From: Fasciola hepatica
Lineage: Eukaryota; Platyhelminthes; Trematoda; Plagiorchiida; Fasciolidae
Direction of reading: 5' to 3'
Assembly: GCA_948099385.1 (NCBI GenBank)
Contig: CANUEZ040000013.1
Coordinates: 2,135,001 to 2,199,000, forward strand
Length of the DNA stretch: 64,000 nt
The notes under the pieces were generated by a model that worked only from the letters and a program-made list of their open reading frames with translations, ran no database searches and was not told the DNA's origin. This document shows positions 11,910 to 25,825 of the stretch, piece by piece; within the stretch, counting starts at the first letter, position 1; each line of letters starts with the position of its first letter. A program made the position numbers and the translations under genes.

Positions 11910-13485
11910 ATGACCAACTTCCAAGAGATCTCGGAGCCATCCAATACCTATTTTGCTTCGTCTCTTACGACCGATGAATCCGCACGCCTACACCACGTTG
12001 AGCCGCTGACATCTGGAAAGTTCTCAACAATTTCATTTCGCTTAAACGACTTACCAGCACAGCTTACTAAAATTAGGCGGTCATGCAGCCCCGGGTCAGA
12101 TGCCGTGCTACCGGCTGCTTTCAGTTTAGGTGGAACTGATACCCCGTTTCTGTTCTCAAGGGATTTAGCTTATCTAGGAGCATTAGCACCTTCCCCTCCC
12201 ATTGGAAAACATCAGTTATTATCCCAACCCCTTTAGAGGGTTCACGACAGGGCCTAGCTAACCATTGACCAGCGAACCAAAACCCTATATTTCCCTGAAT
12301 TATGAACAGACTGATTGAAAATACGCTGGAAACTCATCGACTGATCAATAATCTCATTAACTCTGGGCAGCACGGTTTTTTAAAAAAGATGGTGCGTCAA
12401 TTGCATGAGTGATTTCTCTAACTTGATAACTACGGCTACCAACAGTGACAAGTCTGCGATCGTAATTGACATGACTAAGGCTTTTGATCGAGCATCACAT
12501 AATGGGCCAGTGGCTAGGATGAAAACCTTCAGAATTTTCTACCCAATCCTGAGTTGGATTTATTGCATCTACCATCCCAAAAACGGGTGACGTACGTTGA
12601 TGACAGTTTATCATCACCGCGACCAGTGGCCAGTGGAGATATTCAGGGTAGCGTACTAGGTCCCTTAACTTTTCTTTTGTTTGTACATGACACTTACCGT
12701 CATCACACGTGGTGCTGCGTTCCTATTGCAGACGACATTGAAATTACGTACCCCCTTGAATCTGGCACCTAAGCCTCTACCGCTGCGGACATGGCGAGCG
12801 ATTTATTGCTACTAGGCCCCCGGAGCAACCAGTGGTTGATGAATCTCTCCTCTGGCAAAATTTGTATCTTTAAGTATAGATGTCAGGTCCCCACAGGGAC
12901 GTTTAACCATAATGATCGGTTCATCCCCAACAGTCCGGAAATGAGGGACTTGGAATTACAGCATTCGTGTTCATCTAATTTCTCCGAACACTCGGCCAAG
13001 CAAGTTGCTGAAGCTAGACGAGTAGTTGGCTTGACTAACGGAATCTTCGGTCTTCCGGAGAGCAGGCTAAGCATTCCTGGAACTCATGTCAGACCACTTT
13101 TGGAATATTGCACTGTCGTCTTTTCTAACATGAGGAAGATTGATAGGTTAGGAATTGAGAACGTACAACGTAAATTTACCAACCAGTTACTAGGATATTC
13201 TGCACCCTCAAATTCTATAGAACATTGTGAAATACTGCATCCAAAACCCCTATGACTACGTAGTTTACGAGTGAACCTGTCTTTCTTTCGCGATATTATA
13301 AAACGCACATCTTGCAATTCAGCCCCCCAGATCAAACCTCCCTCCAACTATTCTTTGCGTCATAGGGATTCTATGGTCTTGGCTTCATTGCCTAAAACTG
13401 CAATGAGGTCCAAATTCTTTATTGTTAAATACTCTTTCCTCTGGAACAAGCCTCTTCATCATTCAATAAAATAACAAATAAACAT
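11910..13485 (+). pseudogene. CR1-type LINE reverse transcriptase relic
   Basis: Successive short frames follow the order of a CR1-clade RT. The pre-RT segment near 11.91-12.24 kb includes a KIRRSCSPGSDAVLPA block, equivalent to the family's S-PGPDGIP. The palm segment near 12.45 kb has IDMTKAFDRASHN (DFSKAFD equivalent). IQGSVLGPLTFLLFVHD (PQGSVLGPLLF equivalent) follows near 12.64 kb and a degenerate IADD (YADD equivalent) near 12.73 kb. The thumb and C-terminal region at 12.79-13.47 kb includes IPGTHVRPLLEYCTVVFS and ENVQRKFT. Frames are broken by many stops and shifts. An AATAAAATAACAAATAAAC stretch near 13,465-13,485 may be its 3' tail. It is non-functional and old. Confidence 0.8.
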
Positions 13486-16400
13486 CTTACTGCGCCAAAA
13501 CTCATTCTCATGCACGAATTCTGTATGTCCGTTATTCAAGCCTACGAACTTGGACTGGAGTACTAATGAAAAACTTACCAAAGTTTTTCCGGTGAACAGT
13601 AATTAACGATGAACGCTCAGGAGCATGTCGATTCATTCTGCATTGTAGTAAGCAGATGAAAACATTCAAGCCCATACCCTGTGACTGTCAAAAACACTTT
13701 CCGTGTGTATGTTAACTCACTTTGCATTTTTCAGCGCTCCCAACCACGACCTCTTACTGGTCACTGCTGCTTTGTTGACCCATCGATTCATACTGTCCGT
13801 TCTTACTGTAGTCGGCAAGATCCTTTTTCCCGGCGGCTACCAGATATCAGAATATCGCTGATGCTAGAAAATACGTAGTACCATATATAGTATTGTGTCC
13901 TCAAGGTACCAGCCCTACTCACCAGTCAATTATTCACTCGTTGATACCCCATTTTACCACACGAGAATTCAAACATCCTTCTGATAATCAAACCACCAAA
14001 ATTTATGTGGCTCTTCAACCGCCATCCATTGAAATAAACATATGTATTTGCCCCATATGTAGCTCGTTCTCGCCTTCCTGTATTTTTGACAAGTATTATT
14101 ATCATTATGGATATTATTATTAACTCACAGTATGCCTCGCGATGATTCGTCGCTAGTACCGCTCTATTTTACTTCTCGTTTCTCGTTTATTCCATAGAAC
14201 CAGTCCACAATGTTACGACGACCTGTTTCTATTATTTCAAATTTCCTGGCACGATGTTGTTTTCCTGTGTCCCTCCCTAAACCAAAAGCTGGTGGAACTG
14301 CCAGGCTGCAACCTATTCGATCTCGCTGTGGAAACCACCTCCCCTCCAAGGACGACCTTCATTTGCTTCATCCTATGAATAACTTTGATCTGCTCTTGCT
14401 AGATTGAACAGCTGAAATTTCCGTGCGATTTGATCTTCGTCCCCGCACGGCCGCTACCTCCAGGATTCGCCAACCTGGTGATCGGAAACTGAACCACTTG
14501 AACTCACTGCATTCATACAACTCATTCTAGTCTCAACGGTGCGGGACGCAGTCGGGCTTACTGCTTTCACCGGCGCACACCGGGCGTGCAGGACACCTGC
14601 AACAATGAGCGGGTGCATATAGGTTGGTGAATCGCAACTCCTGCCTCCATAAATGTTTTTCAAACTGGGTGTCCAGAGCATGTTCGGTCTCATCAACTAG
14701 CATCGCTTGTGGACTATGTAAGCCCACTTTTATGCTCACGCTGCAGCTGCAAACAACTTGTTCGCTCTATTCCTCTCCAGCTATCACCGGCTTACTTTCG
14801 AGCCTGCTCTCCATATTGGCGTTTTATCCCGCCGTCTTCACGCCCGGTACAGGTTTTCTCTGTCTATGCGCTGAACAGCAGATAGCTTTCCCCCCCTATC
14901 TGCCATCCATCTTCCCTCTGCACACAGCGGTTGCCTATACAAAATACTCTCCGATCTTGGCAGTTACCACATTGCTTACCTTCCCTGAATTGCACGTCTG
15001 TCTACTCTTCTGCCCCATTCGACATCATGTCCGTTCCCCATGTTAGGACTTAGTAATACTGTTCAACCACTGACACATTTGTTGTCACTGTTCAATCCCT
15101 CACCGGTCACCAAACAACGTCCTGCGCTGAAATACCTTTCCGTGGTCTTACAGTGGTCAGTGAAGTGATCGGTAATTATCTGCAAACTTCGTCAGTCCAT
15201 CCAATCGTCTGCACAGTGCTATCCCATTGAGTTATTCTGACTTTGCGGACCACCATTTTACTCCATGTTTGAACGTCTAGTACATACTTCTCATTCAGCT
15301 CCACCGCTCCGTTACTATCCCACGTCACACCTGTCAGAATGGCCGTTAGAAGTGGTACACTTACCGTACACCAACTATATCATCACCTTTCTTACACCAT
15401 CAATTAGGCGGTTTCTCTCTCCCTCCAGACATGCCATTTGTATATAATACTACCAAAACTGACTCTGTATCTAGCCTAAAATTCTACCACTATCTTTGCA
15501 GGCTGTTGTATTTTATCCCATAGCCGTTGATCCACTGCCGCCTTCTGCGATGTGCGTTATGCAGCCACATTCATCTGTCACTTTCGCAATATTGCACAGA
15601 ATACAGCGCCCATTTATTGATGTGCAGTAACCTGTCAACTACTCTACCATCTCCTTTGCAAAACCAAACACTTCTGTAATTGCTGAAACCACGCAATCCG
15701 TCCCTTCTTGTTCTAACATTTATTGACCAACCCTATATAAAGTTACTAATCCGCTGTACGCTCACCCGATTTCCTCCGGTTGCTTCCTCCCACCATCACT
15801 CAGGTGGTCTCTTTCACCGTTGGGATGCGTCAACCGTTTTCTGTGTATATGATTTCACCAGTATCCAGCCAACGCTATATACCAACATCACTGCAGAGTG
15901 ATATATTTACACGTTGACATCCCTCGACATACCTGATATACAGTGAATAATTCGCTGGACGCTTTTTCTCTAGTACTGTGTTCTTTGGGAACCGGTACAG
16001 CCCTGGAGCTTCCAAGTCCTTGCACTACTATTGGAAATAGTAACAGCAGTTTGATTTTGACATTTTTTGAATTCTCACGAGAAACATTGCGCGGCGCTGT
16101 CAGCCTAAGAAATCAGCGAGCGACGTCAGATGTTGCAAAATAAACATTCAAAGGTGGTTTTTCAACCCTCAAGCGATCGGGTATGGCTGTCTACTCAAAT
16201 CGAGTGAGCCATTAGTGGTAACTTGACGGACATGAAATTATTCGTTTTGAGTACACTGGTCATGTTAGTCAGTTTAGTACGACCTTGCATGGAAAATCCG
16301 GGTCGAATGGCAACTTACATAGTATTAGACCAGTGATATGTCACCCACTTTGGCAGAGTTTGTCGTTAACACGTTTGTGGTTCAATTTCGTATATTCACA

Positions 16401-18160
16401 TTTGTCTCCTGAATGTGACAGACTCCAATGAATCCGGTTAAGTTGGGACAACCAATAACGGCTATTGGATTGTGGCTGTTCTGGTAGCTACTTCTCAATA
16501 GCAGCCTAACTCAGGAACGAAATTTATCGATAGTACTGCAAAGTAGGAAGCGAAGTGAAAATAATCGTAGCAATATGGCGATTAAGCTTTGTGAATACAA
16601 ATGCTTCACTTGTCATGATATAAAGTCGTATCTTACTGGCCACCTAAAATCACCGGTCGTATGGACGTCGGGGAAGTCCGACTCGAGAAAAATGGTCAAA
16701 TGCAATGGTCTGTCTTAGTGTAATACATCCATCTTATGTACCGTCCACCTAATGGTGCTTACTCTAACAACTTTAATGTAGCTTTTGTTAAGTGTAAAAT
16801 ATGATAAAACTAATATTTGCATCCTATCAAACGTTGTCGGCTTTCGGGCTCCAACTTCATTAAAGGCGTTAAAAGGTATGATAACCACGCAGAATAGTTC
16901 TGGAGGAATTCACTGTAGCTACTACTTTCGTTGCACAGTCATCTTCGTTTATTTCAGGCATGAAAGTATTTCATGTTGTCTTATAGGTGATGGAGTCTCC
17001 GTGAGTTGTGATTATATATTAGTTCAAGTAACTTTAGAGGATCTCGATATGTCAGCGGATTCTACTTCATTTTAATTAATTTTCAAAAACCAAAGTTATT
17101 CATGGTGAAATTGTGGTAGAATCATGCCGTTCTGTTAGACCGTGTAGTCGCCGACATTTCTGACTTAAAACAGCAGTCTCTTTTCCTTTAATTTTGACCG
17201 TATTGATAAAATAGCTTTGCCAAACTGTCTGCTGCTCACACTTGTCGTCCCTAATCACAACCATTTTTATGTTTGTAAGGTCATAGATACTAATTGACCT
17301 AACTTGTATTTTCCAATGCCTTTCGTAACTATCACTTTATTTCCTCAATCCATATCAGAACTTCTCAAAAAGGATTGATCTCCCAAAGCACTCTCCCCAT
17401 ACTCACTGCGCACCACTCAGCCCAAGCGGTGTGGTCACTCCTGTCAATGTTAGTCCACTGTGCATGCACACCTTCATATTGAAGCGCCGAAACGGTTTTT
17501 GGTCATTATAAACCACGCTATCCGGGGCACCAGAATGATCCCTGAGATTCTCACCACTTTCTGTGTGTTTTGGTGGGTGCACACAACTCAACGCACAGGC
17601 GTGTGCTGAAAACAGCCGAGCGCACCCACTGCAAACATGTTGGCACCGTTAATTCGTCACCTGCCACCCGGGATGTGGGGATGTGACCTGACGGCCTAAC
17701 CTCACTGAAAGACTGCTTTGGTATGAGCCCCTACCAAGCCCGAGAAACCATGAGCGACAGGACAGCCGACCGATGATGCGAATCAGAAGACGAGATGATT
17801 CCTGTCAGCTGCATTCAAGCCCTAAAGCGTGGTCGCCCGCACCAGTCGGACCAATGCACTGTGCGCAATGAGTGGGAGAGTGAGACAGCAACCTATACAT
17901 TCTTTGCTTTGTGCTAATAAACGAAAATGGTTGTGAGGCAGACCGGAGATCTCACTAGAGCTAGCTGAAAGAAAGAAAACACGGGAGGCCCCCCACCTTC
18001 CGGCAATGGACATTGGAATTATATCACCGCTCTGCCTATGTCGCGATGGGCGCACACGTGTTATGCACATGCATGCGTCCACGGAAGCGCTCTGCATAGT
18101 ACCATTTCTCTTTGTGCGTGATTACGTATCTCGACCACGAATCTGATTTCGCTCGTCACC
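13486..18160. other. Repetitive DNA, no gene recognised
   Basis: To about 15.9 kb the plus strand is C/T-rich with low-complexity frames (the longest is 140 codons at 14624-15046) and no domains. From 15.9 to 18.1 kb composition is more even. A sequence near 16,223 (GACGGACATGAAATTATTCG) resembles the conserved block of the LTR-like repeats at 1.8 and 6.6 kb and may be another decayed copy. A short ATT-rich run near 14.09 kb could be a retroposon tail. Confidence 0.35.
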
Positions 18161-18164
18161 AAGC

Positions 18165-18362
18165 GATGTGACCATCTGACCTTCAAATTCAATTTTGCGG
18201 GCATTTATTCATGCGACCACTGAATCCTCCACACTCTTTAGCGCTGCATACATCTAGTTGACCATTCAGAAAATCCCTATTGTGGACCCACTTCTGCCAT
18301 GTGATCACGCAGCCGAGCACGCCTCGAGCGTCTCCGAATTAAACCATCATTACTTGGCATTA
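18165..18362 (+). repeat. Dispersed repeat family, 3' end, copy 3
   Basis: GACCATCTGACCTTCAAATTC then TTTTGCGGGCATT is followed about 120 bp later by GAGCACGCCTCGAGCGTCTCCG then AATTAAACCATCATTAC. The two blocks and their spacing match the copies at 5.2 and 33.9 kb. Confidence 0.55.
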
Positions 18363-19230
18363 CTGAGCTCGAAAGGCATGCACGAAAACCAGGATTTTTA
18401 CGAAAGAAGTCGTTGTGACACCGGCTCTAAGGATAACTGCCCCTGCCATCGGCAGTTGGTGGGGGCTCCAATTAGGTCAATGGGACTGAAAATGGAATAA
18501 CGGGATAGGAATGAGGTTATATACTGAACTTGTGGAATGGGGCATCTATCTGAGACCGTCTCTTGGTTAGATGCCCCGTAGTGACCACGGAAAGGCCAGT
18601 CACCTCCGTTTTGACGGGCTATATGAGGGAGGAAGGCACAAGAGTCACTGTGCGGACGTATTGTGTGTATTTGAACTAAGTCGGTGCCTCGCGAAGCCTG
18701 TTCGATGCCAAGCAACGGGCGGACTGAAGGCTGGCGGTCCCCCGGTGAGGACGTTATGAGAAACATTGGTAGTCACCACGGGAGGAAAGCCGGACGATCT
18801 GAGCGCCGCCCGGTAAGTGAATGTAGTTCTGCGTGGGGGTGTTTGGCCTGAGGTTCACTGCGTAGGAGTATGATGTGATTCATGGAGGAATACGAACCCT
18901 TGACGGAAGGAGAAGCCCGTTGGTAGACAACCATCCGGCATCTTGAGTCAAACGGTTGGCCAAATTTTTCTGGAGAATCCGTAATTTGTTTGAGATAGTG
19001 GGCATCCGCTCCAAAGACGCCCAAAGGAAGGTGTGATGTGGACCCCATATAAACTTTATGGACTTACTTCCGTCAGTAGCAAACGGGTTAGGGTTGGCGG
19101 CATGTGCCTGCTAATTTGGTGAAACCGGTGCGTCACCTGTTTCTCTGGGATGACACCTACTGCTGCGCTAGTGTTATTTAGGTACAGGCCAGTGAAAATT
19201 ATGCCTCAAACATGCAACAGACGGCTTCTA
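18363..19230. other. No gene recognised
   Basis: Short overlapping frames of up to 122 codons on both strands with no conserved motif. Confidence 0.3.
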
Positions 19231-20100
19231 TCAAGGCTGCTGTTTGCGCTGAACTTGCGAAGGCGCTGAAACATTGGGTCCCTTGTTGAACACCTTCGTT
19301 GAAGCAACCAGCCTCGAAGCGCCTTGCTTTCTTCCCGAATCGGTTGTGGTATCTTTATTTTTTTGATTGGACTGGACCAAAACAGTGATCATAGAAAGTG
19401 ATTCCAAGACGTCCGGGTTGGTCAAGATTGTTGTAACAGGGTTTTTGGTCTTTGCAGTAAGAACCGCTAGGCTTGGAAAGGCCTTTAATGGATCGCTCAA
19501 ACACAGCCATCAAGGCGTCTTCAGAAAGTTTTCCTATGACGAAAGTTGCGGTCGGGTTACCACTGGATCTTGTCACGGTATCAACGCTTAGGTGGTATAG
19601 CTCCGTAATACCATCCGTTTATTTTGCTGTTGCTGTGAGTTCAACATGGCGGAACCTTCGTGTTTGCATGGTCGTTGGCTGGTCGCTATTGCACAGGCAT
19701 CTCTTTAGGAACATTCTTCACAAAAGTTCGCCCTACGAGCAGCTTTACCCTTAGCACGGCAGAGCGGATTTCGCTATCTAACTCATGCCCCCGTATAATA
19801 GTTTTATTCTAGACGATCCTGTTTGCAAAAGATTAGAAGTAACCGCTGGTTTCACGGCCATATAGGGGTAGTCGATGATCGGCACTCGGCTCATCTTGGC
19901 AGCCGATTCCGGGGAGGAGGACAATTTGTTCTTGTATGCCAAGCACGTTTGCTTGTGATCAGGTGTATCTGTGACTTCGCTTCCAGCTTTAAAAATCAAT
20001 GTCGAGAATCATCAATTAAAAATTCGGGAACGGTTGGCACAAACGCCAATACCAACACTTCGCGGTCAGGCTCAGAGTCGTCGCTAGCCAAAACTACAGT
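19231..20100 (-). pseudogene. Possible retroelement ORF1/gag-like fragment
   Basis: Minus-strand frames at 19231-19576 and about 19778-20100 encode Ser/Lys/Pro-rich, hydrophilic peptides with scattered stops (for example a segment reading ASDDSEPDREVLVLAFVP). No zinc knuckle, esterase or RRM signature is visible. The style resembles the poorly conserved first ORF of LINEs, but this is an inference from composition and from the abundance of minus-strand LINE pieces to the right. It could equally be chance open sequence. Confidence 0.25.
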
Positions 20101-22299
20101 AAGGCATTTATCGTAAAAAGATAAAGTTAAATGGAGTCAGGCCGAAAAAACAGTAAAATAATAAGTTCGATAATGGCGTATGATAAACCATTTGGGAATA
20201 GGTGAGAGTTGCAAAAGAAAACGGTCTACGCAACGCAAACAGCTGGGCTGGGGCTGTGTGTAGCAAGGGGAAATCGAAGCAAGACGTGAGACCTAAGGGT
20301 ATGAAAATGTCAATGTTTTGCCGTGGTCAGACTGCGTGTAGAACCATGAAGAAGCCCGGGGTGACGTGTATGATGAAAGAAAAACCACAAGAATTTAAAC
20401 AGAATTTTTATGGCAACTTGTGTCAGAATGTCGAGCATCTAAACGGGGTATCATAAAAAGAACGTTCTATGTGGCTTGCTGGAAACTAATGAAGGACGTG
20501 GGCGTTTTTGCAGGAAAATGTGAAATAGTAGAGACGTAGTGACAGCCGCGCTGGAGCATGTCACTGCCGGTCGCAAAATGCTAAATGGTATGCTGTGTTT
20601 GCGCATAGGCCGGAACCGGATACGGAAAGGGTGAACGGTAGGCCGTGGCCGAAAATTGGGTCAATTCCTATCAAGGCTCAATACTAGGTGAATCATGAAG
20701 GGGAATTCACAGCAATTGAACCGGCTTGTTCATAAGAACTTGATTTAAAAATAAAAACGGTCGCATCTGTATACTGAAGATTGGGTCGAGGAGCGAGGCA
20801 GCGATGTCAGTTATTCAAAATTCTAGCAGTGATTCATAAGCTCGGGCTACACAAACGAAGAACTGTCTGAGCTCAGCTGCTGCAGCTAAGAATAATAAAG
20901 AAGCTGGAGCAGGTTTGAATCACAGAATTTTCTTGGAAGAAAGAATGTGAGGTGGAAGCAGGTTCCAAAGTTTGATTAAGGGAAAGGGAAAAATTGGGAT
21001 CTGAGACACTGGAGGGGGGTGGAACGTCAGGCTAGGCATCTTTATGCCGCGGAGCATATGGTGCATCTGAGGCTTTCCTTAGAATGCCTATTATGGAATG
21101 ATTTTGAAAAAATAAATTCAAATTTCTGTACGTCAAGACCAGAGGGGTCAAGTGGCAACGTTTCACATCCCTCTCTGAAGTTAAGAGGTGAGGAGGGGCC
21201 AAGTTAATCTTTAGTGAAGGGGCACTGAACATTTTTAACAGACACGTTGTTAGCTTTGGCATGAGAGAAGATAAAAGGACAGTATTCCTGCTCAGGTCTG
21301 GCTCGGGATTCACTAGCTGCTAGCTCACTGTCCACTGAAGGACTGAGGCGGCGCGCCCGTTCACAGCACAACCAGATGCGCACAATCATGTTTTCAACAA
21401 AGCCTTCTCGGCCGAAGTGTTACCCGGTGGCTTACTTTCACCGGAAAACTTTTGGAAGTCTTTTAACTCTAATCTCAGACTAGAGTTTAATCCACATGTG
21501 TGCACCTCGACACTTGAAAACGTTTTACCTCCTACTAGACAAAATTGCATACTAGCTCTTTTTTTCGCAACTGGCATCATGGTTGCATGCCCTCAAATCT
21601 TGAACCCCCACACAGCTGGTGACCATAATATAGTTTCCTGTGTGCTCGCGGTCACACTGCAACTGTGTGTTTATCTGGCAAACCCAAGCACGAGTGGTAG
21701 TTACGTGCGAAAGGAGACTGTATGACACGGCTAGAGGTAGAGGATTTTGGGGAACGCGGTGCTATGCCTAGTCGCTTAGATGGATTTTGAGACGTGGTTG
21801 ACGTTTGAAATGAATGACAGTCTACCTCCTCTGCCAGACCCCTGGTAGAAGGAATTGAGTGTGATCACAAGGGACTCTGTTGACGAGGAGTGATTGGCAT
21901 TTGAATAGAAATTTGGGGCAATGCAGGATGGCCGCCCAACCACCTGTGGACTCTTCTGTGTGGAGTAGTCTTGTCGGCGACGATTTTGACGTTTATAAGT
22001 GTGGTGAATTTGGCTATAATCCCTCTATAACCGATAAATTCCTGGACACTGTTTTTCACACGGTATTGAAAAGGAAGCCGATACGCTTTACGCCGTGACT
22101 CTTGTCTGAGTATTAAAAAAGCTCTCTTGGTGTCACACGCTTGCGGCCCCAAGGAGCAATTACTTAAAAGGAAGGCAAACGATCGGAGAGACTGAAGATA
22201 ACGACGTTTTTGGAAACCATGGTTATTTGGTAAACTTCTGAAGCGAAACCTCCGGGAAAGCGACCGGCCGAGCGTAAACTGCGGACGTTGTGGTGGTTT
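20101..22299. other. No gene recognised
   Basis: Mostly purine-rich on the plus strand. The largest frames (21417-21725 plus, 21032-21313 and 21865-22152 minus) have no recognisable domain. Likely decayed retroposon sequence. Confidence 0.3.
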
Positions 22300-22304
22300 G
22301 AGAG

Positions 22305-22345
22305 TTATTATTAATTGATAATTGATAATAGTTTATTTCTTGACC
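22305..22345 (-). repeat. Possible minus-strand retroposon 3' tail
   Basis: Read on the minus strand this is GAAATAAACTATTATCAATT followed by ATCAATTAATAATAA. It resembles the AAATAAAC-ATTATT ends of the dispersed family, with a TCAATTA-type short tandem tail. It suggests a non-LTR element oriented on the minus strand and extending rightward from here. Confidence 0.45.
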
Positions 22346-23553
22346 TTGGTCAAGACATGCAAAGTGCAAGACTAGAGGCTACAGCAGTACATAACAATGT
22401 GAGGTATTCACAATTTTTAAATTTTAGAATCACACAGTAACCGAAGTAAGACAGTGAAGCAGTGTGGTGTTTGAGTGAACTAAAGTGGTGGTGGTTAACT
22501 CGGGAATTACAAGCCGGTTTCGAATTTGGGGGGAGGGAAGACTGCGGATAGCTGGACAGAAGTGGGAATGTTGATATCAGTGATGCTGGAGAATGTTAAA
22601 AGTGCAGTGATCGCAAGGACCACTAAAGCAATAAGAGTGGGACATCACAAAATAGACAGGAAGTTCAGGTGGGAGTAATACACGATATGCCCTATGGATC
22701 CCGAAAGCTGGCTGCGAAGGGGCACGGCGTCCAGAAAAAAAGTGAGGGTGATCAAACTGAATATCTGGAAGGTCACTAATAAGCAACCGGGTGGGAGAGT
22801 TACCAAAAGACAAGATTAAAAGTCAAGTCCGCATGGGGCTATCAGCGTGCAGTCAGAGATGCCGGCGAAATGTAGAAGATTGATCCAGTATTGTGCAACT
22901 AATTGTTGGGGGAGCCTGGGAAATAAATGCGAGCGAGTCAGATGTGATAGTAAAACAGACCGTTTTGTGTAGGTGGTTTTTGTGTCATATTGGAATTCAC
23001 ATGAATGCGAAAAACTTCATAAGGAATGCAGTGATTTTTTGAAGATCATGAATGGTGTATGGACGAAGAACGGGCTTTCAGAGAGGAGCCGTCGAAGAAA
23101 CAGACTAATGGAGACAAAAGCTAACAATGTGGCTAGGCAGAAGTTGGAAGAGTGTAAAGATAAAATTTTCTGTATACGTGATAAAAAGAATTAATAACCC
23201 AATTCTGGTTGGCTGGGGATGGCCGGCATTATTTTTCATAAAGATCTTGGTTGTAGGTGATTGCAGGTAGAATGATGAGGGTGGCCGGCAAAAAGGGGCT
23301 AGGTTGACGAAGTGGGCGGATTAGGTTAGGAACCCAGCGGTGGGGACCGGGTTCTGGTCATTGGTTTCGTACTGCAATGAGGAATGAACAGAACAGTTGG
23401 AGTGGATTACTGGAAATAGATGTTCTGCGGGTGTGGGGTGGTGATTGGTGTTAGGAATCAGCCCTGCCATCAGGTGAGACTTTCGTGAGGGTTAGTTACT
23501 CCGGTTATGGGGTTATGATCACTGGTCAGCCGTGTACGGTGCCCCATATAACG
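22346..23553. other. Purine-rich DNA, no gene recognised
   Basis: The plus strand is A/G-rich, equivalent to the C/T-rich repeat bodies read in the opposite orientation. Only short frames occur. Its right edge is the outer boundary of the large palindrome. Confidence 0.35.
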
Positions 23554-24905
23554 TCAGCGGGCGAGAGTATAGGTTTAAACCATTGTCAGTCCGATTGATC
23601 AATTCGTTTAATTCTTACGGTAATCCGGGAGTAGAGTCGAGCTGGCCGATGGCTACCCAAGTAACCAGTGCGGTCTGGAAGAGATCAGGAGTGCGGCCGT
23701 CTAAAGAGTGTTCCAGCTGTGGGTTATGGTTATCATTTTCATGGAAACCAGGCAATGGAAATTTTGTTACCTGAACATTTAGTTATCTTTCGGCCAGTGG
23801 GCCGGTCTGCTGAGGACCCCTGGACGGAGACTGGTAGTTTTCTTGGGTATTTGGGTGATAGTAGAGATTCAGGGGGTATCAGGTGAAGGCCTTGTCGGGG
23901 TGAAAAATAATTTAATTGGTAAGTGGTGGACGAGAAGAAGTTCATTTTGGAACCAGGAATAAAACAACAGTAGAGGGTATGATCTGGAAGAAGAATGGGA
24001 AAATAGGAAGACAGCAGTCTAGACGGTTCACCAGCTGTGGTCGAGGACAACAATCAGTGAGGAGAGAAGAAGATGCTTGGTGGTAAGGTGGGGCTTTTTC
24101 TTGTGGAGGCAAAAGTGCTGGTATTCCTTAGGGTCATGATAAATCAGAAGTGAACGGACTCCAGTTGGAATGGGGTCTTAACTTACAGTTAGCATATGCG
24201 CACGGCAGTGAGTCTTAGTTACTGGAGAATAGTAATACTTGTCGAAAGAGAAAAGCGCAAAAAACAGGATGAGATCGCTGAGTTCTAGCTTGAGACGGAA
24301 GAATCATGTAAACGTGAGCGCTCATCAATAAAGGACAGAACGGTTTTTAAGGGAGCTAGTGCCGGTGGACATTTTGGTTGGGTAAGTGAGTCAACAACGT
24401 AGGAGACAAGTCACCTCTGACTTTCGTCACCACTATTAGTGCGTGGGCTCAAGGAGAACATAGGAAAGGTGGAGTTGTAGATAGTAAGCTATAAAAGTGC
24501 GATGATTACGCTTCTCGTTCCGTCAACCAGTACGGGTGTGGTCAAGCCGATATCTGCGAACCGTAGGCATATCAATGCTGGGGTGTTGTCAGAGCGGAGG
24601 CCACACAGTATAACTATTCCAACCGTGTATTAACTACCGCATTAGACATCGGCTCGCTGGTCGGGGGCTTTGCGGGGAACCCAAGAAGGTTGAAACTGAG
24701 AAAAAAAGAAGTAGGCAAGCATATTTTGGGAGCCCGGTCGGCGTGCTATCGCCCTGCACTCGTTAAGACAGAAAAAAATGATGGCTACCTTAGAAGCTTG
24801 GGGCTTCCTGTATGCAGGACCGGGTCTAGGCTCTTATCAGAAAGGGGCAGAGAGCATTAGCCCAAGACCTTCCAAGCCGGAAGTTTTTTCGTTCCTTCTT
24901 TACAG

Positions 24906-25547
24906 ATGAGTAGGGGAGCAAGTTTACACCATAGAGTGGTATTCCCATCTCTCCTTGACCCGTCTTTCTTTACATGTGGCCCGTTTGGTCTGATACTGCT
25001 AGGAATGGTCGTTTCTCCTTATTGCGAGATTGCCACAGACTTGATGTCAAAACCTTCGGGGGTGTTGCTGCTGCAAGCTATGGGAGGAAAGGATGGAGGA
25101 TGGAACAAACACACAGATAGCGGCAACATTCGTGAGACTCTCACTCGACCACTTGCTTCTGCCAGTAACAGAGTCGGACGGGTTCCAGTATACATTTGAG
25201 CCATCTACTGACTGCGCTGCCGATTATGATATGCCGGGTAACTTTGTGGGCATCACGACGTTGGCGAAAATTTATCAGAACTGGCCGCCAGCTATTGCCT
25301 AAGCATTGTGTGATTGGCACAGATATACATAGATATGTATATATATTGTGACGACGAAAACGCTCAATTCCTGCTCCGGGTGAAGTGTGACCAACGATTT
25401 AGTTATCGATTCACTGACCATTCAGGCCCAAAGAACAATTTCCTGAGCGTGACAGCCAAAAATCAGCGTAAGCGAGCTGAACGTCTACGGTCAGTCGACG
25501 TGAGCGAGAAAGTGAAACCGAGGAGTAATAAAACAAAACTGTGTTGA
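24906..25547 (+). other. Unrecognised open frames in left palindrome arm
   Basis: Three plus-strand frames (24906-25199, 25093-25302, 25314-25547; 97, 69 and 77 codons) have identical mirror copies on the minus strand of the right arm (28251-27958, 28064-27855, 27843-27610). None has a recognised motif. The last is Lys/Arg/Ser-rich. They are probably chance frames, kept identical only because the arms are young. Confidence 0.25.
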
Positions 25548-25763
25548 ATCAGTGCATCTCACTACCATACCAACTGTCCTAAAAGTGGTCTCAGTAAAAA
25601 ATCACAACCATAAAAAGAAAAAGTAAGTGCACCGAGCCTAGAATAATTGTCGACCACAAAACAGTGTCAGCATGAATTAGGTTAGAGAGGGCGGTCCCAA
25701 AATTGGGCATAGAGTAGAGGAATGGGAGCAGAAGAGGAATTTTTCCATCAACATCGACATTAT

Positions 25764-25792
25764 TTATATATATACATGTATATATATATACA
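25764..25792. repeat. Interrupted TA microsatellite, left arm
   Basis: Short TA tract with TACATG and CACGC interruptions, lying just beyond the RT stop on the minus strand. The right arm holds the same tract at about 27367-27393 with the same lengths and the same interruption. Since TA tracts mutate quickly, this identity is a useful clock for the palindrome. Confidence 0.85.
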
Positions 25793-25825
25793 CGCTTGTG
25801 TGTTTCGGTGCGACTGTCAAACGGG

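Noticed and set aside
18258..18500. 80-codon plus frame resembling a peptide at 5.4 kb
   Set aside because: The similarity arises because both frames read through the same dispersed repeat 3' end. It is DNA-level homology, not a protein family.
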